64,000 nt of DNA from Hemibagrus wyckioides (Eukaryota; Chordata; Actinopteri; Siluriformes; Bagridae). The notes below the pieces were generated by a model. It did no database searches. It was not told the origin of the DNA and saw only the letters and a list, made by a program, of their open reading frames with translations. A program made the translations under genes and the position numbers. The stretch is from assembly GCF_019097595.1 (NCBI RefSeq), contig NC_080727.1, positions 5,647,501-5,711,500 of the forward strand, written 5' to 3'. Of this stretch, positions 35,101 through 44,762 are shown in pieces (positions within the stretch are counted from its first letter, which is position 1; each line of letters opens with the position of its first letter).

Positions 35101-35687
35101 GCTAGATCTGTTTGATCTATATTCTTGTTCCTTCTCCTTCTCTAAAATGCAGTGAATTTACTTTTCTTACTCCGCTCCGAAATGCAGAAAGGGACAGCTT
35201 TAACTAGATGAAGATCTGTCTCATCTTTGCGGTCAATGACCATGTAAAATTTGCTAGTGTCTGAGGTCTGAAAGTCAAACTGGAATTTGCCAGATGTCTC
35301 TTTTTTTACTACTGCAGAGTCATAAACAAGCAATCTCTTAAGGATTCTAGATACTAGGCTTTTTGTGACATTGTTCTTGATGGCTCCTCAGGTTCTATTT
35401 AAGCATCTGTTTGATTAAGTTCTGTGGAGACTGCTGTGTTTTCACTCTTCTTAGTCACATCTGTCATTTTCCCTGCATTATATAATCAAGACGCCTTGCA
35501 GTTTCCTGTCTCTCAAGAAAATAGCTGGGTTTTTGGTTCTCAGGATCAAGGTTCATGAGGTTTGGCACGTCTGTGTTGAAGCAACATGGATAATCTCTCC
35601 ATGCTTGTGTATATTTCTATATTTATAGTATATGTAATGCATAAAATCATGCAGATGTAGGTCAAGAGCTTCAGAAAGAGGGAGGAA

Positions 35688-36019
35688 AACGTGATCTCAC
35701 TGATTGGGCTGGTTTGAGTAATTTAGAAGCTGCTCATGATAATCTCCTGGGATGATCACACACTTTCCAGTTTACACAGAATTAGACCAAGAAACATGCA
35801 GTGATCAGCAGTCCTGTGGGTGGAAACGCCTTGCCGATGAGAGAGATCAGAGAAGAATAGCCAGACTAGTTTAAGCTGACAGGAAAATTGCCATAACTCA
35901 AATAACCACTCTTTACAAATGCGGTCTGCGGAAAATCATCTCAAAACACACCGCCTGCCAAACCTGTAGGCGGATTTGCCCAACCCGGGCAGTTGAAGAT
36001 CAGACGAAATAAAAAAACA
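35688..36019 (+). mobile_element. Tc1/mariner-like family D relic, N-terminal half
   Basis: The + strand resembles the start of a common fish Tc1-like transposase region: GGTTTGAGTAATTTAGAAGC, GTGGAAACGCCTTGCCGATG, GAGAGATCAGAGAAGAATAG, CAAATAACCACTCTTTACAA. Stops and frameshifts are frequent. It ends near GGGCAGTTGAAGATCAGACG. Confidence 0.75.
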
Positions 36020-36021
36020 GG

Positions 36022-36186
36022 CTTTGCTTTAATCTTCAGCCATCCAAGTTTGGTGAGCTTGTCTTCACTGTAGCCTCATATTCCTGTTTTTGGCTGAAAG
36101 GAGTGACCACTAATGTGGTCTTCTGCTGCCGTACGCTGACGCCTCAAGGTTTGGCGTGTTGTATGTTCCGAGATGTTGCATGCGTA
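36022..36186 (-). mobile_element. Tc1/mariner-like family D relic, opposite strand
   Basis: Read backwards: CATCTCGGAACATACAACAC, GCCAAACCTTGAGGCGTCAG, CAGAAGACCACATTAGTGG and AAGCTCACCAAACTTGG. These are the next segments of the same family D element, but on the strand opposite to the preceding relic. Confidence 0.75.
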
Positions 36187-36221
36187 ATAATCTCTTGTAT
36201 TCATCATCATCTGTGCTATAC

Positions 36222-36500
36222 ACTATATTGCCAAAAGTTTTGGGGCACCCCTCCAAATCATTGCATTCAAGTGTTGTTTTTCAGGGGTTGGGCTCGGCCC
36301 CTTAGTTCCAGTGAAAGGAACTCTTAATGCTTCAGCATACCAAGACGTTTTTGGAAAAGTTCGTGCTCCCATCTTTGTGGAAACAGTTTGAGTATGACCC
36401 TTTCCTGCCATGACTGTACACCAGTGCATAAATCAAGGTACATAAAGATATGGATGAACACCTTTGGGATGAATTAGAGCGGAGACTCTGAGCCATTCCA
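36222..36500 (+). mobile_element. Tc1/mariner-like family C, deleted copy
   Basis: Starts at the outer terminus TACACTATATTGCCAAAAGT. TTCAGGGGTTGGGCTCGGCC, CCTTAGTTCCAGTGAAAGGA and TGCTTCAGCATACCAAGACG follow. Several gaps lead to CACCTTTGGGATGAATTAGA and GCGGAGACTC. It stops where the opposite-strand copy begins. Confidence 0.82.
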
Positions 36501-36504
36501 AAAC

Positions 36505-37005
36505 TGGGACTTCTGTCTTTACGTGCACATGAATATAATATGGAGTTGGCCCACTATAACAGCTTCAACTCTTCTGGGAAGGCTTTCCACAAGGTTTAGG
36601 AGTGTGTTTATGGGAATTTTTGACCATTCCTCTTGAAAGGCATTTGTGAGGTCAGGTACTGATGTTGGATGAGAAGGGCCTGACTCCCAGTCTCCACTCT
36701 AATTCACCCCAGAGGGTTGAGGTCAGGACTCTGTGAAGTTCCTCCTCACCAGACTCACTCATCCATGTCTTTACAGACCTTGCTTTGTGCACTGGTGTGC
36801 ACTCATGTTGGAACAGGAAGGGGTCATCCCCAAACTGTTCCCACAAGGTTGGGAGCATGAAATTGTCCAAAATGTCTTGGTATGAAGCTGAAGCATTAAG
36901 AGTTCCTTTCACTGGAACTAAGGGGCCGAGCCCAACCCCTGAAAAACAACACCTGAATTCAGTGATTTGGAGGGGTGTCCCAAAACTTTTGGCAATGTAA
37001 GTGTA
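36505..37005 (-). mobile_element. Tc1/mariner-like family C, longer copy in opposite orientation
   Basis: Outer end CCAAAACTTTTGGCAATGTA. The minus strand codes for part of the DDE half of the transposase: ASYQDILDNFMLPTLWEQFG, DDPFLFQHECTPVHKARSVK, TWMSESGEEEL, with ELEWRL near the site of the family PIEHLWDELERRL motif, broken by deletions. The Asp of the FQHD position reads Glu here (FQHE). The copy is inactive. Confidence 0.85.
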
Positions 37006-38035
37006 TGTGCGGCTTTCATATTGTTATTTGTCTTTATTTTTTTTAACCATTGTTTGACAATTATGTCTTCTTAGTTCTGCTTCTTTCCGTCACATCACTC
37101 AACCCATGCACTTTTTAAAAAAAAAATTTGGAACGAAAGACAGAATAAATCATGAATAATAAGACATAAAAGAGCAAATGCTTAATAAGTTGCACTCATC
37201 ATCGCTGCCTCAAAGCATCAAGAAAACCATTCTACTTTTTTGTTTTGTTTTGTTTTGTTTCAAAGGGATCATCTGTTTACTGTGAAGAAGTATCAAACCC
37301 GAGAAAACGTTAATAAAAAGAAGTCCTCATTTGAGATAATATGAAGTGCAGTCTTTGATCATGAACAAATGAATGCATGTGGCTGAGCGAAAAATGTAAA
37401 AGTGATTATAAACCCTGAGTGCTCCAGACAGTCGTGTTGACGGCTAGCTTGTTAGTGCCCGTGCTGTGAAAAGCCTGTGAATAGTAACATGCAAACACAC
37501 CCACACTCTGCAGTGCATGTACCACATGGAGATTAATGACACGTCTCTGATGTGATAAGCCTTCACACTTATTCCAACCTGGGAAACTGTTGATTCTACG
37601 GATGTTAGAAGCCAGCGTTGTGTTTTGCCTGTAGGTGAATCCAGTCATGTGCTAGCGTGAGTCAGATGGGTGAGACACATACACACACACACAGTGGGTG
37701 CAAAGATAAAGAAAACACGTTTCGGGTACTCAGCTTGTGGAAAAGACGTGTTCAGAGTGAGATTTGGGAATGGATTTTGGAAAAAAAAAAAAAAAAGATG
37801 GTATAAATCCCCCTAGTGAAAACCTTTAAATTAGTTCACGGATGTCTGTCCACTCTCTGTCCAGTATAACTGCCATCAACACTCTTACTATTACTAATAC
37901 TACTATTGAACCTGCTCGGGTTTAATAGGATTTACTCAGTGTGTGTTGGACCTACACGTTGTCTTTCATGATTGACACGATTTTCGAACAGGGTTTAAAA
38001 GACTTTGCTCAGTGGGATTTGGGTCATTTTAATCA

Positions 38036-38096
38036 TTTACATTTAGAACATTTGGCAGACGCTTCTAATGCAGAGCACTTACATGTATCTAACTGG
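38036..38096 (-). mobile_element. SINE family 1 tail fragment
   Basis: Contains AACATTTGGCAGACGCTTCT, AATGCAGAGCACTTACATG, the reverse of the CTCTGGATAAGGGCGTCTGC tail. Confidence 0.6.
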
Positions 38097-38164
38097 ATCT
38101 TTCTACTTTATGAATAATATTACTGATATTATTACTACTACTACTGCAGCTGCCATTAACACTA

Positions 38165-38357
38165 TTACTACTGCTAGTGGTAGCTCATGTTAAGGTCAGG
38201 GTTCATGCCCCAGCACTACCAAGCTGCCCCTGTTGGGCAATTGAGCAAGGCCCTTAACCCTCTTTGCTCCAGGGGCACTGTATCATAGCTGCCCCTGCCT
38301 TCTGACCCCAACTTCCTCAGCTGGGATATGCGAAGAATAGAATTCCACTGTGCTGTA

Positions 38358-38406
<49 letters not shown>

Positions 38407-38412
38407 GGCTTC
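38165..38412 (+). mobile_element. tRNA-derived SINE (family 2) with (AAT)n expansion
   Basis: After a shortened head (GGTTCATGCCCCAGCACTAC) come TTGAGCAAGGCCCTTAACCC, CACTGTATCATAGCTGCCCC, CTTCCTCAGCTGGGATATGC, GAATAGAATTCCACTGTGCT, about 15 AAT units (38359-38405) and AAAGGCTTCT. Confidence 0.85.
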
Positions 38413-38479
38413 TGCTACTACTTGTATTAGGCCATAATAGTGTTTACCCAGTGGGTTTTGGGTCATTTTCTTCAAGACT

Positions 38480-38868
38480 ATGGCATCATTGCTGCTACTC
38501 TTACTACTACTACTACTGCTATTATTACTCCCTTTATTACTACTGCTGCTCCCCAGGCCTTTATGGTTACAGCAGTATTTTAGCACTAAAGTTACTACTA
38601 CTAACGGGGTCGACCCTGTGTGTTCAGGTCATCTTCATATCTTCACAGGATTTTACTTCTGCTACTAAAACTGCTGTTGCTACTATAACAACTATATGAT
38701 TTCTGCTTCTATTCCTACTTCTAATAGCTTCAATTGGGTTTGTCTAGTGGGTCAGTTTCTTCAGTATGATATAGTATAGTATATTTCTGCTACTTTTTCT
38801 ATTGCTTTTACTTCTGCTATTACTCCCATAGTAATAGTTATTAGTGCTAATACTACTAGTACCAATAA
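38480..38868. repeat. Cryptically simple ACT/CTG/TAT-rich tract
   Basis: Irregular trinucleotide units (ACT, GCT, CTA) run for nearly 400 bp. Poly-Leu/Tyr/Ser open frames over it are artefacts. Confidence 0.7.
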
Positions 38869-38869
38869 T

Positions 38870-39484
38870 CTCTTCTTCTTCTTTCGGCTTTTCCCTTCAG
38901 GGGTGTCCACAGCGAATCATCTCTCTCCACCTATCCCTATCTTCTGCATCCTCAACACTTGCACCCACTAGCTTCATATCCTCATTTATTCCATCCATAT
39001 ACCTCCTCTTTGGCCTTCCTCTTTTCCTCCTGCCTGGCCGCTCCATGTCCAACATTCTCCTACCAATATACTCACTGTCCCTCCTCTGGACATGTCCAAA
39101 CCATCTTAATCTGGCCTCTCCCTAACTTCGTCCCCCAAACGTCCAACACGAGCTGTCCCTCTGATGTACTCGTTCCTAATCCTGTCCAAACCGTGTCACT
39201 CCCAAAGAGAACCTCAACATCTTCAGCTCTGCTACCTCCAGCTCTGACTCCCGTCTCTTCCTCAGTGACACTGCCTCTAAACCGTACAGCATGGCCGGTC
39301 TCACCGCTGTCTCATACACCTTCGCCTTGATTCTCGCTGATATTTTCCTATCACACAGAACTCCCGACACCTTTCTCCACCCATTCCAACTCACTTCTTT
39401 ACCTCTTTCCCACACTCTCCATTACTCTGGACTGTTGACCCCTAGTACTTCCTGTACCTTCTTCACCTCTTCACCCTGTAATCT
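38870..39484 (-). mobile_element. RTE-like LINE, 5'-truncated, with perfect 16-bp target-site duplication
   Basis: The minus strand encodes the reverse transcriptase C-terminus: GWRKVSGVLCDRKISARIKA, KVYETAVRPAMLYGLEAVSL, RKRRESELEVAELKMLRFSL, and (frame-shifted) the RLRWFGHVQRR region. It ends GAAAAGCCGAAAGAAGAAGA. Flanks TACTAGTACCAATAAT at 38854-38869 and 39485-39500 are identical, which marks the exact insertion. Same family as the 3515 copy but longer at its 5' side. Confidence 0.92.
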
Positions 39485-39744
39485 TACTAGTACCAATAAT
39501 AATAATAATAATATTAATAAAATAAAAACACGGTATTTACTAGAAGCTGAAGGAATTTGTGTGTTTTAATTAATCAGTCATCATTTAGTGGTGCTTGATT
39601 ACAGTGTACTTTGCAGTCTTGAAGTAGCTCATATTTTTATGCATTTTTTTTCGTCACAGTGTGATTTCAGCACAATGACACCATGTTTAAATTACTTAGC
39701 TATTATTTTTAATTTATATTATTTAACGGCAAGATTCAGCATCA

Positions 39745-39865
39745 TCATTGTGGCACAGCGGTCCAGGGTTTTGTTACCGTCTCTCTGGAGTGTCCTGGGT
39801 TCTTTGGTTTCTTCCCATATACATGTGAATGGATACATCCAGGGTGTACATTTTTATACTTCACT
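39745..39865. mobile_element. Degenerate LINE 3'-tail repeat (possible)
   Basis: TGGCACAGCGGTCCAGGGTT, then TTCTTTGGTTTCTTCCCAT and GTGAATGGATACATCCAG, recall a common fish repeat (GGCACGGTGGTGCAGC..GTTTCCTCCCA). The match is weak. Confidence 0.4.
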
Positions 39866-40825
39866 GCATTTGTTCGGTCTATAGTAGTAACATGGTATCA
39901 TGAGGAAGTATTTGTTTTCATTACGAATGTGTTTAAATTGAATTCACTATAAGTAGGGACTTGAATTCATTTTAGAAGAGTTGTACGCTAAGCAAGAACT
40001 AATCATGGATGATGGATCTTCAACGAGGAACCTTCTGACTTCTCTAGCAGTTTTCTCCGAAGCAGGATGTTAGGAGATATTTTGGACAAAAGACTTTCAT
40101 CAGCTAAATGCTTCCGAAGGGGTTTCTCTAAATAAAGCGTTGTATTCAGGTTACTTCCATTAAGGTCTAAATCAAGTCTCATATCACCTGCTTCGAGGTC
40201 CCTCCTCAACCAGTCCAGTTTTATTTTGGAATTGTACTGGTTGCTGATCGAATAAAATCTCAGCTTTCATACTGTGGCAACAATTTAGAGAGAGCGAGAG
40301 AGAGGGAAAAAGAACTGTTTATCTCCAGAAGTTAGTGAGCTGTGAACATTGCAACTCATTCGGTCTCCTTCTGCGCCCCTTGTTCCCCTCCTCTTTAATT
40401 ACCGAGTCACTGGCGGATGATTTTCTCACAATGTTTCCTCACTCCTGGCTAAAAAAGGAAATGGTAATAATGCTTAATATCTGGTTGTATGTCTAAAATA
40501 TTCTGACTACAATGCTAATTATTTTTCCTCTTTTAAAAGTCCTTGCTGTACAAAGATGCTCTCGGTATAAGTCGCATTGTTCTTCTTTATGGCATTGTGT
40601 AGTTCTGGGTCAAAGCAATACTGCATGATGGTGCGGGTCAAGTGGAGATAGACTTTATGTTCAAGCCTGGGATGAGCAAAGCGATGGAAATGTTCATGCA
40701 CAAACCAGATCCTTTGGGATTCCCGTTAGGGTGGTGTTCAAGACATAAAACACGACTCCTATGGTTCTGTTCAACAGCAGAACGTTGCATAGATTTGTGT
40801 ATCTCTTGCCACAGCCTTCCACTGA

Positions 40826-41681
40826 GAGGGAGGGAGGGAGGGTGAGAAACTAAATGAGTGTGAAAGACTGTGTGAAAAAGAGTCAAAGGGGGAGAGAGAT
40901 TGTGAATGAGATACAGAGTGAGACAGATGGAGACTATGAAAGAGTCAGAAAGAGAAACAGAAAGCATGAGAGAAAAAGACAGGAGAGACAGCAGTACGAA
41001 AGAAACACTGAAAGAATACGAATGAGTGAGCAAGTGAGAGACACGGCAGGAGAGGGAAAGAGAGACGGAAGAGAGAATTTAGAGATACAGCAGGAGAGAC
41101 ATAAATAGGCAGACTGGGAGAGAGAGAGACCAAAAGAGAGACTGAAAGTGAGACAGAGAGAGAAAGTAGGAATCGGAGTGAGAGAAACAGAGACAGACAG
41201 ACAGACGAGTGTGTGTGAGAGTGGGAGAGAGCGAGAGACAGACAGACGAGTGTGTGTGAGAGTGGGAGAGAGCGAGAGACAGACAGACGAGTGTGTGTGA
41301 GAGAGTGGGAGAGAGCGAGAGACAGACAGACGAGTGTGTGTGAGAGTGGGTGAGAGAGAGAGACAGACAGACAGATGAGTGTGTGTGAGAGAGAGAGACA
41401 GACAGATCAGTGTGTGTGTGTGTGTGCGTGTGAGAGAGAGCGAGAGAGAGACAGACAGACGAGTGTGTGTGAGAGTGGAGAGGGAGAGAGACAGACAGAC
41501 AGACGAGTGTGTGTGAGAGAGAGAGTGAGACAGATCAGTGTGTGTGTGTGTGTGTGCGTGTGAGAGAGAGCGAGAGAGAGACAGACAGACGAGTGTGTTT
41601 GAGAGTGGAGAGAGAGAGAGACAGACAGACGAGTGTGTGTGAGAGAGAGTGAGACAGATCAGTGTGTGTGTGTGTGCGTGT

Positions 41682-41712
<31 letters not shown>

Positions 41713-42370
41713 ACAGACGAGTGTGTGTGATAGTGGAGAGAGAGAGAGACAGACAGACAGACGAGTGTGTGTGAGAGTGGGTGAGAGAGAGAGAGCACGA
41801 GAGAGAGAGACAGACGAGTGTGTGTGAGAGTGGAGAGAGAGAGAGACAGACAGACGAGTGTGTGTGAGTGTGTGTGAGAGTGGAGAGAGAGAGAGAGCAC
41901 GAGAGAGAGAGACAGACAGACGAGTGTGTGTGTGTGAGAGAGAGAGAGCGAGAGACACAGACAGACAGATGAGTGTGTGTGTGAGAGAGAGAGAGCGAGA
42001 GACACAGACAGATGAGTGTGTGTGTGAGAGAGAGAGAGCGAGAGACACAGACAGATGAGTGTGTGTGTGAGAGAGAGAGAGCGAGAGACACAGACAGACA
42101 GATGAGTGTGTATGAGAGTGGGAGGGAGAGAGAGAGAGAGATCACGAGAGAGAGACAGACAGACGAGTGTGTTTGAAAGAGAGAAAGAAGCAGCAGGAGA
42201 GGCAAAGCAAGAGACGAGGTGAGAGACAGAACAGGAGAGATGGATGGAGTTAGAGAGAGTAGGAGAGAGAGAGAGCAGGAGAGATGGATGGAGAGAGAGA
42301 GAGAGAAACAGGCAGAGAAACATAAGAGATGCCAACACAGAGATAGAGAGACGGAGAGGTTGGTTTGCAT
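40826..42370. repeat. GA/GT/ACAG complex array 1, about 1.5 kb
   Basis: The + strand is almost pure purine plus GT. The core (41190-42165) repeats GAGACAGACAGACGAGTGTG, TGTGAGAGTGG and GAGAGAG in units of about 40-65 bp. A left flank (40850-41190) is less regular, and a right flank ends GTTTGAAAGAGAGAAAGAAG. The minus-strand open frames (up to 478 codons of Leu/Ser/His/Thr) are translation of the repeat, not a gene. Confidence 0.93.
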
Positions 42371-42402
42371 TGCAGTAAGGAGAAAGACAAGCTTTCATTT
42401 CT

Positions 42403-42406
42403 CTCT

Positions 42407-42442
<36 letters not shown>
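42403..42442. repeat. (CT)n microsatellite
   Basis: A CT run follows array 1, with the pyrimidines now on the + strand. Confidence 0.9.
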
Positions 42443-42445
<3 letters not shown>

Positions 42446-43204
42446 CCCGTCTCTGAAGAAACAATGCTGCATATATCTCTTTTTCTGCTTACCTTCTGAC
42501 ACTTCAGCTTATTAGCAAGCGTAAAAAACGAAAGGAAAGCAGTCAGTTTCCAATCTAATTAGTTGCAATGCCGTAAAAAAAAAGCGAACGCTCGAGTTCG
42601 TATTTAGATTTGAAAACGATGACAGAGCTGCCAGTGGGAGAAGAAGGCTGTAACTTTTCTCCAACAGTTCATCCTCAATCGCGTTTTATTTTAATTATTT
42701 ATACAAATTAAAATGAAAATCATCTGTAAACTTCCACAAGGGGGCATCTGATGATGGTTATAAAAAAAAAAATATAATAAAAAAACACTGACAGCAAGTA
42801 AATGAGTGTGAACGTACAAGAGGTTCGCATGTACTGCTGTTTCTGAGTGTGGGTGGGAAGTCAATCATCCGAGACTACTGTAATAGACGTTGACACAGTG
42901 GGTGGCAGCATGCGGTTCTTAAAGTGGAAGACCTTCGAAGCACATCAAACAACAATTAACGTGTCAGTGTCTCTTCTGATTTGCCGGAACAGCCTCCCGT
43001 CTCACTGCGCCGTGTTCGTCATCGCCATGTCCCCGCGTGACGGCTGTTCGTTTTTTATTATTTTTAAGTGATTGATATGCGTAAATATGTGAAAAACGTC
43101 GCTGAATTCTGGCACGAGCCTTGATGATTATCTGTAGTTATTGTTTAGTGTCTTGTCTTTGGTGGCTCAGCCATTTTGTGATAAATTAGAGGAAGTGGTC
43201 AACA

Positions 43205-43290
43205 AACACAGGCCCTTCAAGACTGTGGCGTGGTTTTGGTGCCAGATGGGGCTGGTGTGAGTATTTCAGAAACAGTTCGATTTTTAAGCA
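43205..43290 (+). mobile_element. Tc1-like family D 5' segment
   Basis: GTGGCGTGGTTTTGGTGCCA, GATGGGGCTGG and GAGTATTTCAGAAACAG match the start of the 44465 relic and the common fish family D element. The segment stops where array 2 begins. Confidence 0.65.
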
Positions 43291-43314
43291 AAATGGTGTG
43301 AAGAACTAAACTGA

Positions 43315-43611
43315 ATGAGTGTGGAAGAGTGTGTGAAGGAGTCGGGGGGAGAGAGAGAGAGAGAGAGAGAGCGACAGACAGACAGACAGACAAGTGTGTC
43401 TGTGTGAGAGAGAGAGAGAGAGAGAGGGAGACAGACGAGTGTGTGTGTGAGACAGAGAGAGAGACGAGTGTGTGTGAGAGAGAGAGAGAGACAGACACAG
43501 ACAGACAGACGAGTGTGTGTGTGAGACGGAGAGAGAGACGAGTGTGTGTGTGTGAGAGAGAGAGAGACAGATGAGTGTGTGTGAGAGTGGGAGAGAGAGA
43601 CAGACAGATGA

Positions 43612-43643
<32 letters not shown>

Positions 43644-44445
43644 CAGATGAGTGTGTGTGTGTGTGTGTGAGAGAGAGAGAAAGAGACAGACAGACAGAAG
43701 AGTGTGTGTGAGAGTGGGAGAGAGAGAGACAGACAGTTGAGTGTGTGTGTGTGTGTGAGAGAGAGAGAGACAGATGAGTGTGTGTGAGAGAGAGAGAGCA
43801 TGAGAGAGAGACAGACAGACAGATGAGTGTGTGTGTGTGAGAGAGAGAGAGACAGACAGACAGATGAGTGTGTGTGTGTGTGAGAGAGAGAGAGAGACAG
43901 ACGAGTGTGTGGGAGAGAGAGAGAGCGTGAGAGAGAGACAGATAGATGAGTGTGTGTGAGAGAGAGAGACAGACGAGTGTGTGTGAGAGAGAGAGAGACG
44001 GACAGACAGACGAGTGTGTTTGAAAGAGAGAAAGAAGCAGCATATAATAGAGTGTGAACGAGTGTGTGAAGGAGTTGGGGAGAGAGAGAGAGAGAGAGAG
44101 AGAGATTGAGTAAGAGAGAGATTTTGAAAATTAACCGAGTGAGACAGATGGAGATTGTGAAAGAGACGGAAAGAGAAACAGCGAGCATTAGAGAGAGAAA
44201 GACAGGAGAGACGGCAGTATGAAAGACAGACAAATGAGTTAGCAAATAAGAGACAGACAGACAAGAGAGAAATTGGTGACGGTCAAGGAGAGACACAGAT
44301 AGACAGAAAAGACAGACTGGGGAGAGAGAGAGAGAGACCAAAAGATAGACTGAGAGAGAGTAGGGATCAGAGTGTGTGAGAGAGAGACAGGCGAGTGTGT
44401 GTGAGAGAGAGACAGGCGAGTGTGTGTGAGAGAGAGAATTAGCGT
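43315..44445. repeat. GA/GT/ACAG complex array 2, about 1.1 kb
   Basis: The core (43340-44000) has the same units as array 1. At 43998-44045 it carries the right-flank sequence of array 1 (GTTTGAAAGAGAGAAAGAAG). At 44050-44400 it carries a copy of the left flank of array 1 (GTGAAAGAGACGGAAAGAGA, AGACAGGAGAGACGGCAGTA, GACTGGGGAGAGAGAG), then a few more GACAGGCGAGTGTG units. Open frames on the minus strand are artefacts. Confidence 0.92.
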
Positions 44446-44464
44446 GAGAGGCAGAACATTACTG

Positions 44465-44762
44465 TTTCAGTATCTCCAAGACTTTGGCGTGGTTGTTGGT
44501 GCCAGATGGGCTGGGTTGAGTATTTCAGAAACTCACAGAACAAAATGGACAAGAAGAAAAAATATCCCATTGGATATTCCAATTAAATCCAGCGGCAGCG
44601 GAAATACCTTTATTAACGAAGATTGAGATTTGAAGGATTTTAGCTGAGCGGAAGGCTACAGCAAGTCAAATAACTACTCCGTACAGTCGAGTTGAGCTGA
44701 GAAGCATCTCAGACATGTACACTTAGGTCGAACCTTGGGGTGGACAGACTCCAGCTTTTCGG
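44465..44762 (+). mobile_element. Tc1/mariner-like family D relic
   Basis: CTTTGGCGTGGTTGTTGGTG, CCAGATGGGCTGG, GAGTATTTCAGAAACTCAC begin the copy. AAGGCTACAGCAAGTCAAAT, AACTACTCCGTACAGTCGAG, AGAAGCATCTCAGACATG and GGTCGAACCTTGGGG follow in the order of the family D transposase gene. It is heavily decayed. Confidence 0.7.

Noticed and set aside
40934..42370. A 478-codon open frame and overlapping frames on the minus strand
   Set aside because: The translation is only Leu/Ser/His/Thr/Cys repeats generated by the GA/GT array in several frames at once. No start context, splice sites or family resemblance is seen.
43217..44341. Overlapping 374-, 326- and 245-codon frames on the minus strand
   Set aside because: Same cause: three frames open together over a simple repeat are diagnostic of composition, not of a gene.
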